DNA of 64,000 bases from Bifidobacterium breve (GTDB taxonomy: Bacteria > Actinomycetota > Actinomycetes > Nanopelagicales > Nanopelagicaceae): contig CAMAPO010000002.1 in the NCBI GenBank assembly GCA_945860245.1, forward strand, positions 80,288 through 144,287, written 5' to 3'. The notes below the pieces were generated by a model. The model saw only the letters and a list, made by a program, of their open reading frames with translations. It had not been told where the DNA came from and ran no database searches. This document shows positions 9,368-19,097 of this stretch, in pieces. A program made the translations under genes and the position numbers. Positions within the stretch are counted from its first letter, which is position 1, and every line of letters starts with the position of its first letter.

Positions 9368-9415
9368 AATTATTCTGGATTAGTAAAATTGCTTGGCTAA
9401 AGAGAGAAGCGGAAT

Positions 9416-10762
9416 ATTTCAATATTTAAGGCGTACGACATTCGCGGATTAGTTGATGTAGAAATTACCGCCGATTTTACCTTTGCTACAGGTGTGGCAT
9501 TTGCGCGTTTTCTACAACAAGAACGCGAACCCGGAACAGTTGTCATCGGTGAAGATATGCGCCAATCATCGCCATCATTTGCAGATGCTTTTTCTGCAGG
9601 CGTTACATCGCAAGGCTTAAATGTAATTCGCATCGGTTTAGCATCTACGGATCTGCTTTATTTTGCAGCCGGAGAATTGAATTTTCCTGGGGCAATGTTC
9701 ACAGCTAGCCATAATCCAGCTGAATATAACGGCATAAAATTATGCTTAAGCGGTGCTCGGCCAATTGGTAAAGAATCTGGACTTCTGGCTATTGAAAGAT
9801 ATGTAACTGAAGGTTCCCCAATTGACTTTAGAAGCGTCGGCAAAGAACGCAGTGAAGATATGTTAACTGCCTACGTTGATCACCTACTAAGCCTCGTAGA
9901 TTTATCTGAAATCCGTCCGCTGAAGATAGTGATTGATGCCGGAAATGGAATGGCTGGACATACTGCCCCGGCAGTCTTTGCTCGCTTAAATTGCGAAGTA
10001 ATCCCAATGTATTTTGAATTAGATGGCACCTTCCCCAATCACGAAGCGAATCCGATTGATCCTAAGAACCTTAAAGATCTTCAGAATGCGGTTAAGAAAC
10101 ATAAAGCTGATATTGGCCTTGCCTTCGATGGCGACGCCGATCGCTGTTTCTTAGTGGATGAAAATAGTGAATTAGTAAATCCTTCCATCCTTACTGCCTT
10201 AATCGCTGATCGCGAGTTAAAGAAAAACCCTGGTGCAAATATAATTTACAATTTAATTTCTTCTCGTGCGGTCGCAGAGATTGTTGAAGAGCGTGGTGGC
10301 AAAGCGATCAGATCAAGAGTAGGACATTCTTATATAAAGAAATTGATGGCAGAAACTGGAGCGGTATTCGGTGGTGAGCATTCAGGTCATTTCTATTTTA
10401 AAGATTTTTGGCGCGCTGATTCTGGAATGCTGGCAGCTCTGCATGCAATTGCAGCGCTCGGGGAAGTAAATACTCCGCTCTCCAAATTATTGAAACCTTA
10501 TAGTCGCTATGTATCTAGTGGTGAAATCAACTCGGAAGTTGCTGACTCACAAATATCAATGTCAGCGGTTGAAGCAAAATTTGGAGTAAGTGCCGGCAAT
10601 GAGGTGGATCACCTCGATGGCTTGACGGTTAATGGTGATACTTGGTGGTTTAATGTCCGCGCTTCCAATACCGAACCACTATTACGTTTAAATGTAGAAG
10701 CCAAGACGCAAGCGCTCATGGAAAAGATTCGAGATGAGGTGCTCGCCACAATCCGTGGCTAG
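9416..10762 (+). CDS. manB: Phosphomannomutase/phosphoglucomutase, with an unusual start codon
   Basis: Converts mannose-6-phosphate to mannose-1-phosphate, feeding GDP-mannose synthesis. Visible: FKAYDIRG at the N-terminus, the active-site phosphoserine loop FTASHNPAEYNG, the metal loop AFDGDADR, the sugar-binding GGEHSGHFYF and the phosphate-binding RASNTEP near the end. The conserved KAYDIRG segment is encoded at 9428-9448, upstream of the first in-frame ATG/GTG/TTG (GTG at 9494). Going back to the in-frame stop TAA at 9398-9400 there is no standard start codon. ATT at 9416 (after AGAGAGAAGCGG) or ATA at 9422 are the candidates; 9416 is given as the likely start. Starting at 9494 would delete a family motif. 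Confidence 0.85.
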   Translation: MSIFKAYDIRGLVDVEITADFTFATGVAFARFLQQEREPGTVVIGEDMRQSSPSFADAFSAGVTSQGLNVIRIGLASTDLLYFAAGELNFPGAMFTASHNPAEYNGIKLCLSGARPIGKESGLLAIERYVTEGSPIDFRSVGKERSEDMLTAYVDHLLSLVDLSEIRPLKIVIDAGNGMAGHTAPAVFARLNCEVIPMYFELDGTFPNHEANPIDPKNLKDLQNAVKKHKADIGLAFDGDADRCFLVDENSELVNPSILTALIADRELKKNPGANIIYNLISSRAVAEIVEERGGKAIRSRVGHSYIKKLMAETGAVFGGEHSGHFYFKDFWRADSGMLAALHAIAALGEVNTPLSKLLKPYSRYVSSGEINSEVADSQISMSAVEAKFGVSAGNEVDHLDGLTVNGDTWWFNVRASNTEPLLRLNVEAKTQALMEKIRDEVLATIRG

Positions 10763-10785
10763 CGTCTAAATAGCCAGTAAGGGTC

Positions 10786-10847
10786 GGTGGGCGCTAACCT
10801 ATGCACAGAGCCGCCTAGCAAAGTAGAGCCCTACGCCTTAGGTAAGC
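10786..10847 (+). promoter_or_regulatory. Structured 5' leader of sahH, candidate cis-regulatory RNA
   Basis: The 129-base gap between manB and sahH folds by eye. GCTAACCTA (10793-10801) pairs with TAGGTAAGC (10839-10847) with one A-A mismatch. Inside it GTAG (10823-10826) pairs with CTAC (10831-10834) around an AGCC loop. GGTGG (10786-10790) can pair with CCGCC (10811-10815) across the first helix, which would be an H-type pseudoknot. sahH genes in other bacteria carry the SAH riboswitch, but its conserved bases are not recognisable here. A five-codon ORF (ATG at 10801) lies inside. The rest, to the AAGGAG at 10879-10884, is AT-rich. Confidence 0.45.
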
Positions 10848-10891
10848 ACAGTCCAATCAACTGTTATTTATTACCAATTAAGGAGAACACC

Positions 10892-12178
10892 ATGAATTCA
10901 CCAGTCACATCAACACTTCCACGTCATGATATTGCAGATGCATCACTTGCCGCAGAAGGTCGCAAGAAGATCGAATGGGCAGAACGTAATATGCCTGTGC
11001 TCGCGCAGATCCGTGAACGCTTCGAGAAGTCACAGCCATTTACCGGCGTAAGAATCGCTGCTTGCATGCATGTGACAACCGAGACGGCTAACTTGATGCG
11101 TGTCCTAAAAGCAGGGGGCGCAGAAATTGCTCTCTGTGCATCAAATCCACTTTCAACTCAAGATGACACAGCGGCAGCGCTGGTTCACGAATACGGAATT
11201 TCAGTATTTGCGCGCAACGCAGTTGATCGTGATGGTTACTACTCACATATAAATGCGGCACTAGATATCGAACCTCACCAAGTATTTGATGATGGCTGCG
11301 ACCTCGTCAACACTCTTCACACAACTCGTAAAGAACTCCTTCCAAATATCGCCGGTGGTTGCGAAGAAACCACAACTGGTGTAATTCGTCTCAACCAAAT
11401 GGCAAAAGATGGCGCACTTACATTCCCAATGATTGCTGTCAATGACACCGATACCAAGCACATGTTCGACAATCGTTACGGAACAGGTCAATCAACGCTC
11501 GACGCTGTCTTTCGTGCGACAAACTTCCTTCTTGCCGGACGCATCGTCGTAGTAGCAGGATTTGGTTACTGCGGTAAGGGCGTTGCAGAACGCGCTAAGG
11601 GTATGGGCGCTGATGTTGTTGTTACCGAAATCGATCCAACTAAGGCCCTTGATGCCATGATGCAAGGCTTCCGAGTCATGCCAATGCTTGAAGCTGCAAA
11701 AGTTGGAGATGTATTTATTACTGTTACGGGAAATCGTGATGTATTGCGAGATGAGCACTTTGCGGTGATGAAGGATGGCGCAATTATGGCTAACTCTGGA
11801 CACTTCGATATTGAAATCGACGTCGCTTGGTTGGAGCAGAACGCAAAGAAGAAGAATGCCAAGATGCGCCATCAAACTGACGAATATGTGCTGGGCGATG
11901 GACGCCGCTTGCTACTTCTTGCAGAAGGTCGCTTAGTTAACCTAGGCGCAGCCGAAGGTCACCCGGCATCAGTGATGGATATGTCATTCTCTGATCAAGC
12001 GCTGACTGCAGAATATCTAGTAAAGGAAGCGAAGAACCTTCCAGCAGGTGTTCATAACGTTCCAACTTATATCGATAAAGAAGTTGCTAGCCTGAAGTTA
12101 ATCTCTATGGGTGGCCGTATCGATACCTTAACTCCAGCACAAGATATGTACTTGAACTCTTGGGAGCACGGTAGCTAA
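10892..12178 (+). CDS. sahH: S-adenosylhomocysteine hydrolase, short archaeal-like form
   Basis: Splits S-adenosylhomocysteine to adenosine and homocysteine, an NAD-dependent reaction that clears the product of methyltransferases. The start is ATG 10892 with AAGGAG seven bases upstream; this gives 428 residues. Seen: [36 protein letters not shown], the Rossmann loop [17 protein letters not shown] and [18 protein letters not shown]. Actinobacterial SahH is normally about 485-495 residues with an insertion and ends in KPDHYRY-like residues. This one lacks the insertion and ends [10 protein letters not shown], as the shorter archaeal/Thermotoga-type enzymes do. Its position before mtrA is the same as in Mycobacterium. 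The stop overlaps the mtrA start by one base. Confidence 0.93.
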   Translation: MNSPVTSTLPRHDIADASLAAEGRKKIEWAERNMPVLAQIRERFEKSQPFTGVRIAACMHVTTETANLMRVLKAGGAEIALCASNPLSTQDDTAAALVHEYGISVFARNAVDRDGYYSHINAALDIEPHQVFDDGCDLVNTLHTTRKELLPNIAGGCEETTTGVIRLNQMAKDGALTFPMIAVNDTDTKHMFDNRYGTGQSTLDAVFRATNFLLAGRIVVVAGFGYCGKGVAERAKGMGADVVVTEIDPTKALDAMMQGFRVMPMLEAAKVGDVFITVTGNRDVLRDEHFAVMKDGAIMANSGHFDIEIDVAWLEQNAKKKNAKMRHQTDEYVLGDGRRLLLLAEGRLVNLGAAEGHPASVMDMSFSDQALTAEYLVKEAKNLPAGVHNVPTYIDKEVASLKLISMGGRIDTLTPAQDMYLNSWEHGS

Positions 12179-12864
12179 TGACCTTGGTAATGGTCGTCGA
12201 TGACGACCAGGATCTTGCGGAGATGCTCGGCATCGTTTTAACCGGTGCCGGCATCGACGTGGATCTAGTAAGTCGCGGTGATGAGGTGCTGGAGGTCTTT
12301 AGAAATAATCCTCCGGATCTAATTCTGCTAGATGTAATGCTTCCGGGCTTAGATGGAATTGAAGTATGTAAATTAATCCGCGCCGAATCCATGGTTCCAA
12401 TCGTGATGCTCAGTGCAAAAGGCGATACCCACGATGTGGTCAGAGGCCTTGAAGCCGGTGCAGATGATTACATGGTCAAACCCTTTAGACACCCTTCAGA
12501 ACTCATCGCAAGAATTCGTACTCGTTTACGTCGTACAAATGCCGATGTCTTAGGGCTACTAACTATTGGGGATCTCGCAATAGATGTAACCGCCCATGAG
12601 GTAGTCCGCGGGGGAAAGAAAATTGCACTCACTCGTTTAGAATTTGATTTGTTAGTCGCTTTAGCAAAAGAACCAGGGCGTGTGTTTACACGCGATGCCT
12701 TGCTCAGTGAAGTTTGGGGCTATCGACATTCAACTGATACACGTTTGGTAAATGTCCACGTGCAGCGGTTACGTTCAAAGATAGAGCACGACCCAGAGCA
12801 CCCTGAAATCGTTATGACAGTGCGCGGAGTTGGCTATAAAGCTGGAGTGATGGGCGGTTCCTAG
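12178..12864 (+). CDS. mtrA: Response regulator MtrA
   Basis: An OmpR-family regulator of 228 residues: receiver domain with acidic pocket Asp8-10, phosphoacceptor Asp52 (LILLDVMLPGLDG) and the switch lysine in DDYMVKPF; winged-helix DNA-binding domain from about residue 130 (LTRLEFDLLVALAKEPGRVFTR, VRGVGYKAG). In actinobacteria MtrA coordinates cell division, peptidoglycan remodelling and replication. Adjacent mtrB starts one base after the stop. The usual third gene, lpqB, is not present after mtrB. Confidence 0.95.
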   Translation: MTLVMVVDDDQDLAEMLGIVLTGAGIDVDLVSRGDEVLEVFRNNPPDLILLDVMLPGLDGIEVCKLIRAESMVPIVMLSAKGDTHDVVRGLEAGADDYMVKPFRHPSELIARIRTRLRRTNADVLGLLTIGDLAIDVTAHEVVRGGKKIALTRLEFDLLVALAKEPGRVFTRDALLSEVWGYRHSTDTRLVNVHVQRLRSKIEHDPEHPEIVMTVRGVGYKAGVMGGS

Positions 12865-12865
12865 A

Positions 12866-14440
12866 ATGAACCGATTCACTTCCAGGCTAAGTACTTCACT
12901 TGCCTCAAAGGTAATTGTTTCTACAGTGCTTTTATCTCTTGGCGTCGTTTGGTTAACTGGTTCTGCACTTTATTCGCAACTCTCTGACGGAGTAAGGGAA
13001 GTAAATCTAGAATCCTCCCTTGCAGAGGCCAGATCTTCATTTTTTAGCGCCCAGTATCAATTCTTGCTTGCTGAAGCCGCTACACCTGCGGTTATCACGA
13101 AAGTAGTGCAAGATGTAATTGTTTCATCTACAGAGGTCAGCCTGAGCCAAGATAGAAAATCCATTTTCTTAAGCAGATTCGGAAAGCCCTTTAAAATTTC
13201 TTTAATAGTGGAATCTCCTAATTACACCACATCCACAGATGGTTTAGATATTTCATCCTTCCCAGATGAAGTACGTAAAAATGTTCGTTCGAGTGATTTA
13301 GTCGAATATCAGTATGCCAAAGTGCGCTATCAAGATCGTGATGACGCCAACGTTTTAATTGTTGGTCGCAAAATTGTGATTCCAAAATCTGGAAATTATG
13401 AGATGCATCTGGTTTATTCGCTAAATAACCAGAACCGGACGCTTTCGATTATCAAGAACGCGCTTCTGCTAACGGGTTTTGCACTGATATTCCTTATTGG
13501 ATTGATTACTTGGTTAGTAGTGCGTCAAGTAGTAAAACCAGTTCGTGAAGCAGCGAGCATTGCCCAGAAATTTACCCAAGGTGACTTCTCACAAAGAATG
13601 AAGGTAGAAAGCTCTGATGAAATTGCAACGCTCGGCAGCGCATTTAACGATATGGCACTTTCTTTGGAGTCACAGATCTCTCGCTTGGAAAACTTATCCC
13701 GCGTACAGCAAAGATTCGTTTCTGATGTATCTCACGAACTTCGAACCCCTTTAACGACTCTACGAATGGCATCTGAAGTCATATATGCTCAGAAGGAAAG
13801 TTTTGAACCAACAATCGCCCGAAGCTCAGAGCTTCTGGTCGCTCAACTGGATAGATTTGAGAAGCTCCTGGAAGATCTGCTGGAAGTTAGCCGCTTTGAT
13901 GCAGAAGTTGCGATTCTAGAGCCAGTTGATTTTGATCTAATTACCTTGATAGAAAGATGTATTGCAGATGTTCGCGCTAGCGCGCACGATCCTGTTATTT
14001 CGATAAATATTGCTCACGAGTCAGATCATCTGATTATTAAGGCCGATATGCGGCGCGTGGAGCGAATCATGCGGAATCTACTTTCTAATGCACTAGACCA
14101 TGCCGAAGAAAAACCAATAAATGTAACGATAATCTCAACTCGCACCGAAGTCGCTATTGGAGTTCGAGATTATGGAACCGGTATAGAACCTGCAGCTCTA
14201 TCTCGCATCTTCGATCGATTTTGGAGAGCAGATCCATCACGTGCGCGAGTTCGCGGAGGAACTGGACTTGGTCTATCGATCGCGTTGGAAGATGCCCGCT
14301 TACACAATGGTGAACTTGATGCTTGGGGTTCGCTTGGAGAAGGCGCACATTTTGTTCTTACCCTGCCACGGATTGCGGGCGAGCAGATCGGTGGCAGGCC
14401 AATACGCCCACAACCTGAGGATTATCCCCAGAATATTTAA
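12866..14440 (+). CDS. mtrB: Sensor histidine kinase MtrB
   Basis: A 524-residue membrane kinase. Transmembrane helix 1 at about 15-36, an extracytoplasmic sensor of about 155 residues, helix 2 at about 192-215, a HAMP domain (VRQVVKPVREAASIAQKF), the phosphoacceptor histidine in SDVSHELRTPLTTLRMASEV, and the ATPase N, G1 and G2 boxes (RNLLSNALDHA, VRDYGTGI, RGGTGLGLSIA). Phosphorylates MtrA. No LpqB lipoprotein, which modulates MtrB in mycobacteria, is encoded next to it; comF follows directly. Confidence 0.95.
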   Translation: MNRFTSRLSTSLASKVIVSTVLLSLGVVWLTGSALYSQLSDGVREVNLESSLAEARSSFFSAQYQFLLAEAATPAVITKVVQDVIVSSTEVSLSQDRKSIFLSRFGKPFKISLIVESPNYTTSTDGLDISSFPDEVRKNVRSSDLVEYQYAKVRYQDRDDANVLIVGRKIVIPKSGNYEMHLVYSLNNQNRTLSIIKNALLLTGFALIFLIGLITWLVVRQVVKPVREAASIAQKFTQGDFSQRMKVESSDEIATLGSAFNDMALSLESQISRLENLSRVQQRFVSDVSHELRTPLTTLRMASEVIYAQKESFEPTIARSSELLVAQLDRFEKLLEDLLEVSRFDAEVAILEPVDFDLITLIERCIADVRASAHDPVISINIAHESDHLIIKADMRRVERIMRNLLSNALDHAEEKPINVTIISTRTEVAIGVRDYGTGIEPAALSRIFDRFWRADPSRARVRGGTGLGLSIALEDARLHNGELDAWGSLGEGAHFVLTLPRIAGEQIGGRPIRPQPEDYPQNI

Positions 14441-14480
14441 TTAACCTTTCAAAGATTATTTGGCGCTAGAGAATTTAGCA

Positions 14481-15164
14481 ATGAAGAATCTGGTTGAATT
14501 AATTTTTCCATCAAGATGTATTGGTTGCTCACAACTCGGTATATCTATCTGTTCGAGCTGTCGCAAGAATTGGCATCCCCATATTTATCATCGCGAGTTA
14601 AAAGTGTTAGGGAAGAGATACCCAGTAATTTCAGCGATTGAGTATTCAGCTATAGCATCTCGTGTCTTATTGAGAGCGAAAGAAGCAAATCAGGCTGCTG
14701 CCGATCAGTTGCTAATAACTGCGATTACCCATTCGTTGCGATACTTCGTGAAGAACTATGGGACTGGAGATTTAGTCGCAATTCCTTCGCGAAGAACTGC
14801 CACAAGAAAGCGAGGACGCGATTTTATGCAAGAAGTTACCTCATCTGTTGCTAGCTTTGAGTCAGTTAAGACTTTGAAAATATTGCAACATCAGCGGGTG
14901 GTAAAAGACCAGTCCCAATTAAATTCACAGCAGCGATCTAGCAATATTGCAGGGGCTTTTTCTGCGTCCATTGATTTGCCAAATTCGGCAGGTCAAGGGA
15001 ATATCGGGCCACTAATTATTGTTGATGATCTCGTCACCACAGGGGCGACCCTGGTGGAGGCGATACGGGCCTTACGTACCGCAGGCTTTACGGTAATTGG
15101 CGCGGTAACAGGCGCTGTCGCTAACCCTTACGATAAGGGGGTTGATTTTCGAAAGGGCACATAA
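14481..15164 (+). CDS. comF: ComF family phosphoribosyltransferase-like protein
   Basis: A PRTase-fold protein; ComF homologues help DNA uptake in competent bacteria but the biochemical role in actinobacteria is unclear. Seen: an N-terminal zinc motif (RCIGC then ICSSC), RRTATRKRGRDFM, and the PRPP loop LIIVDDLVTTGATL near residue 190. Two starts are possible: TTG at 14460 or ATG at 14481; homologues begin close to LVELIFPSRC, so ATG is chosen, with weak ribosome sites for both. secA begins right at its stop codon. The hpf gene that stands between comF and secA in Mycobacterium is missing. Confidence 0.85.
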   Translation: MKNLVELIFPSRCIGCSQLGISICSSCRKNWHPHIYHRELKVLGKRYPVISAIEYSAIASRVLLRAKEANQAAADQLLITAITHSLRYFVKNYGTGDLVAIPSRRTATRKRGRDFMQEVTSSVASFESVKTLKILQHQRVVKDQSQLNSQQRSSNIAGAFSASIDLPNSAGQGNIGPLIIVDDLVTTGATLVEAIRALRTAGFTVIGAVTGAVANPYDKGVDFRKGT

Positions 15165-17837
15165 ATGGCAAAGATTTTTGATCGCATCATGCGGGCTGGC
15201 GAAGGAAAAATTCTTCGCGACCTCAGCAAGATTGTGGATCAAGTCAATTCATTTGAGCCAGTTATCTCTGCACTAAGCGACACTTCATTACGTGCGAAGA
15301 CTGATGAATTTAAAGCACGGGTTGCATCTGGAGAATCTCTAGATGTTCTGCTTCCTGAAGCATTCGCTGTGGTTCGCGAAGCAGCACAGCGCACACTGGG
15401 CCAGCGCCACTATGACGTACAAATTATGGGTGGCGCTGCGATGCATCGTGGAAATATTGCAGAAATGCGCACCGGTGAGGGCAAGACCTTGGTGGCAACT
15501 CTTCCTTCATATTTAAACGCTCTAGCGGGACGTGGCGTCCACGTTGTAACCGTCAATGATTATTTGGCAGAACGCGATAGTGAATGGATGGGTCGCATCC
15601 ATCGCTTCCTCGGATTATCAGTCGGTGTGATCGTAAATAGCATGACTCCATCAGAACGTCGTGCGGCTTATAACGCCGATGTTACATACGGAACTAATAA
15701 TGAATTCGGCTTCGACTACTTGCGTGACAACATGGCTTGGACGCTAGAAGATTGTGTGCAACGTGATCACTTTTTCGCAGTTGTCGATGAAGTTGACTCA
15801 ATTCTGATTGATGAAGCTCGTACACCTTTGATTATTAGTGGACCTGCAGATAAAGCAACCAAGTGGTATGTCGAGTTTGCCAATATCGCCGATAAGTTAC
15901 AGCGCAATACTCACTATGAAATTGATGAGAAGAAGAAAACAGTTGGAATTTTGGAAAATGGTGTTACAAAAGTCGAAGAAATTCTTAAAATTGGGAACTT
16001 ATATGAAGCGGCAAATACCAGCTTAATCGGCTACCTAAACAACTCAGTGCGCGCGAAAGAGTTATTTAAGCGCGATAAAGATTACGTTGTAATGAACGGC
16101 GAGCTATTAATCGTCGATGAACATACTGGCCGTATGCTAGCTGGACGTCGCTATAGCGACGGTCTGCACCAAGCTTTGGAAGCGAAAGAGCGCATCGATA
16201 TTAAAGATGAGAACCAGACTCTCGCAACAATCACGCTGCAGAATTACTTCCGACTCTACGAAACTATATCCGGTATGACTGGTACAGCGATGACAGAAGC
16301 ATCTGAATTCCATCAGATCTACAAGCTCGGAGTTGTTCCGATTCCAACTAATCGTCCAATGGAGCGATTAGATCAGGCAGATTTGGTTTATAAATCTGAG
16401 CTTGGTAAATTTATGGCGGTTACAAAAGACATTGTGGAACGCCATCGTAAAGGCCAACCAGTTCTAGTTGGTACAGTGTCAGTAGAAAAGTCCGAAGAGT
16501 TATCTGCGCTTTTGAAAAAGTCAGGTGTTCCGCACGAAGTACTCAATGCAAAGCATCACGAACGTGAAGCATCGATCATCGCACGCGCCGGTGTTAGCGG
16601 AGCGGTAACAGTTGCTACAAATATGGCAGGCCGCGGAACCGACATCATGCTCGGTGGTAACCCAGAATTTATGGCAGATTTTGAACTTCAACGTCGTGGT
16701 CTTTCACCAGTTGATAACGCCACTGAATATGAAGCAGCCTGGCCTGATGAAATTGCAAAACAGAAAGCGGCAGTTGCTAAAGGCCATGAAGAAGTAGTTG
16801 CTCTAGGTGGTCTATATGTACTGGGAACCGAGCGCCACGAATCACGCCGTATCGATAATCAGTTACGTGGACGTTCTGGGCGTCAAGGCGATCCCGGTGA
16901 ATCACGCTTCTATCTATCGCTACAAGATGAGTTAATGCGTCGCTTCAATTCTGCACTGGTGGAGCGCTTCCTATCTGCTGCTGGCCTTCCAGATGACTCT
17001 CCGATCGAGTCCAAGATGGTCAGTAACGCTATTCGTTCTGCGCAGACCCAAGTGGAAGCGCAAAACTTTGAAATCCGTAAGAATGTTTTAAAATATGACG
17101 ATGTTATGAACCGGCAACGTGAAGTAATTTATGGAGAACGACGCCTAGTTCTTGAAGGTGAAGATATCTCGCAGCAGGTTCAGAGCTTTGTTGCAGATAC
17201 CTTGGTTGCCTATGTAAACGCCGAAACCACACAGGGCTATGGCGAAGATTGGGATCTAGATCGTTTATGGCAAGCTCTCAAATTGGTTTACCCAATCTCA
17301 TTTACTCCAGAAGAGTTAGTCACTAAGGTCGGATCAATTTCGGCAATTGATGCAGATTATCTAACGGCGCAGATTCTAGAAGATGCAACTCTTGCTTACG
17401 AAAAACGTCAATCCGATCTTAGCGGTGATGTAATGCGCGAGCTCGAACGAAAAGTTTTACTTTCAGTCTTAGATCGTAAATGGAGAGAACATCTATATGA
17501 GATGGACTATCTACAAGAAGGTATTGGGCTTCGCGCAATGGCCCAACGTGATCCATTGGTCGAGTACCAACGCGAAGGTTACGAACTCTTTGCTGCAATG
17601 ATGGATGGAATTAAGGAAGAGTTAGCAAGCCTGGTCTTTAATGTGCAAGTAACTGTCGAAGGTGATGGCTCGCAGGTAAAGGCAGCTGGAATTACTGAAA
17701 AGCCATCTGATTCAACTGGGTTGCAATACACAGCCAGCGATGAATCTGGTATCTCTACTAAGGGTGAGGTTTCACGCAATAGCCAATGCCCTTGTGGTTC
17801 AGGTAAAAAGTATAAGCGTTGCCATGGTGGCGCTTAA
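15165..17837 (+). CDS. secA: Preprotein translocase ATPase SecA
   Basis: The motor of the general secretion pathway, 890 residues, of the essential SecA1 type. Walker A is [16 protein letters not shown]-like box [13 protein letters not shown], helicase motifs [13 protein letters not shown] and [11 protein letters not shown], and a C-terminal zinc motif [15 protein letters not shown] for SecB/ribosome contact. The full length is as expected. ATG immediately follows the comF stop. The last four bases overlap the end of the convergent DUF6459 gene. Confidence 0.98.
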   Translation: MAKIFDRIMRAGEGKILRDLSKIVDQVNSFEPVISALSDTSLRAKTDEFKARVASGESLDVLLPEAFAVVREAAQRTLGQRHYDVQIMGGAAMHRGNIAEMRTGEGKTLVATLPSYLNALAGRGVHVVTVNDYLAERDSEWMGRIHRFLGLSVGVIVNSMTPSERRAAYNADVTYGTNNEFGFDYLRDNMAWTLEDCVQRDHFFAVVDEVDSILIDEARTPLIISGPADKATKWYVEFANIADKLQRNTHYEIDEKKKTVGILENGVTKVEEILKIGNLYEAANTSLIGYLNNSVRAKELFKRDKDYVVMNGELLIVDEHTGRMLAGRRYSDGLHQALEAKERIDIKDENQTLATITLQNYFRLYETISGMTGTAMTEASEFHQIYKLGVVPIPTNRPMERLDQADLVYKSELGKFMAVTKDIVERHRKGQPVLVGTVSVEKSEELSALLKKSGVPHEVLNAKHHEREASIIARAGVSGAVTVATNMAGRGTDIMLGGNPEFMADFELQRRGLSPVDNATEYEAAWPDEIAKQKAAVAKGHEEVVALGGLYVLGTERHESRRIDNQLRGRSGRQGDPGESRFYLSLQDELMRRFNSALVERFLSAAGLPDDSPIESKMVSNAIRSAQTQVEAQNFEIRKNVLKYDDVMNRQREVIYGERRLVLEGEDISQQVQSFVADTLVAYVNAETTQGYGEDWDLDRLWQALKLVYPISFTPEELVTKVGSISAIDADYLTAQILEDATLAYEKRQSDLSGDVMRELERKVLLSVLDRKWREHLYEMDYLQEGIGLRAMAQRDPLVEYQREGYELFAAMMDGIKEELASLVFNVQVTVEGDGSQVKAAGITEKPSDSTGLQYTASDESGISTKGEVSRNSQCPCGSGKKYKRCHGGA

Positions 17838-18373
17838 ATTAACTGCAATTCAGTACACAACCATCTCTGATCAACGCCTTCAAAACGAATCACCATTGCG
17901 CGCAGTCGATCGCCAAAGCGCACGGTAATTGTTGATTCACAAATGCCATCTAAAGGTTGACATTGATGGATACTTCGGATTCTACCGATCTCTTTTTGGC
18001 TTCCAACTTCTTTGAGTAATTTCATATAAATCTGCCGATGACACTTGGAAATCAACTGGGCTGGTTGCCGGCGGCCAGCCCAAATTTCAAGGACGCTAAC
18101 CGCAAATTTCATCGTCCAAGCATGAATTTCGGGTAGTTCGGTCGCCGAAGTCGGTATAGGTTCAAAACCTGGTTCAAACTCTTCACCAAAAGTGCTTGGA
18201 ATTAGATAAAGCTTGGCACGTTGATCAGGAAGCGGCTCTACTTTGCGAGTGACGGCCAATTCTGAAAGCGAGTACAAATCTAACTGAGGATGGCTCCACA
18301 TCGCCGGATCTTCATTGCTTGAGACCAACTCTAAGGTGTGAATCTGGGTCTGTTCTCTATATTTCATATCCAT
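17834..18373 (-). CDS. DUF6459 / Rv3235 family protein
   Basis: About 179 residues when started at ATG 18373, which has AAGGTG upstream; a GTG at 18415 would add 14 residues but has no purine-rich site. The C-terminal half carries the family pattern: [61 protein letters not shown] and a final WLCTELQLI. Cytoplasmic, no catalytic residues known. The family is found near secA in actinobacteria (Rv3235, Rv3240c region). Convergent with secA, overlapping by 4 bp. Confidence 0.75.
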   Translation of the reverse strand: MDMKYREQTQIHTLELVSSNEDPAMWSHPQLDLYSLSELAVTRKVEPLPDQRAKLYLIPSTFGEEFEPGFEPIPTSATELPEIHAWTMKFAVSVLEIWAGRRQPAQLISKCHRQIYMKLLKEVGSQKEIGRIRSIHQCQPLDGICESTITVRFGDRLRAMVIRFEGVDQRWLCTELQLI

Positions 18374-18497
18374 AGCCGCACCTTGAACTCTTTTTTCAAA
18401 GATCTCTTCCACCAAGAGGAGGAGAATTTCTCATCCCAAAGGATGACTGTGGAGTGCGCCTGAGAAAATAATTAGCAATGACATTTAGTACTCCATT

Positions 18498-19097
18498 ATG
18501 AATAAATCAGCAAAAGCTGCCCAGACACGATTAGTCGTTGCCATCGCCCTCTTTGCCGCCGCCGTTATCTCTGCCATGGCACTTACTGCACTTGGTAACC
18601 AGAGTGATACTTACTGGATCGCAAGCAACTCCCTGATTCCTGGCACACAAATTGCCGAAAGTGATCTATCAGAAATTGAGGTTTCCCTGGGAGAGGCTAG
18701 TAACGGCTACCTCTCTAAAGATGTAATGGTTACAGGTGCATATATAGTGCGCACGATCGAGAAAGGTGAGTTGATTGCGATTGGTTCGGTAAGTGATATT
18801 CCAAGTTCGCTGAAATCTGGGCAAGTGCCAATCTCGATTCGCAGCAGTGATCTTCCTGAAGATATCGAATTAGGGGAGGCGATTAATATTTATTGGGTGC
18901 CAGAGGCTATGGGCATGGAGACACCACAAACTCCAGAATTAGTCATATCCGGGGCGTTTCTTAACTCAATCAACCGCAAAGCTGGAAATTTTGGCAGCGA
19001 TATTTCTCTCACGGTATCTATAGAAAATAACGAAATATTTGATTTATTAAAGGCGACAGCATCTGGAAGATTGGTAATAGTACGTTCGAATGGATGA
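18498..19097 (+). CDS. SAF-domain (CpaB/RcpC-like) membrane-anchored protein
   Basis: 199 residues with one N-terminal transmembrane helix (LVVAIALFAAAVISAMALTAL) and an outside SAF domain (ASNSLIPGTQIAESDLSEIEVSLG, AYIVRTIEKGELIAIGSV). Such proteins occur in Flp/Tad pilus systems as CpaB, but no pilin, secretin, TadA or TadBC genes are in this window. It overlaps the CpaE-like ATPase gene by 8 bp, so the pair is translated together. Function in this setting is not known. Confidence 0.7.
   Translation: MNKSAKAAQTRLVVAIALFAAAVISAMALTALGNQSDTYWIASNSLIPGTQIAESDLSEIEVSLGEASNGYLSKDVMVTGAYIVRTIEKGELIAIGSVSDIPSSLKSGQVPISIRSSDLPEDIELGEAINIYWVPEAMGMETPQTPELVISGAFLNSINRKAGNFGSDISLTVSIENNEIFDLLKATASGRLVIVRSNG

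Noticed and set aside
10786..10847. Known SAH, SAM-II or SAM-IV riboswitch
   Set aside because: The conserved bases of these classes as I remember them are not found; kept as unclassified structure only.
11492..11875. 127-codon open frame opposite sahH
   Set aside because: Antisense to a conserved enzyme; no homology.
18373..18415. GTG 18415 as start of the DUF6459 gene
   Set aside because: No purine-rich ribosome site, while ATG 18373 has AAGGTG.
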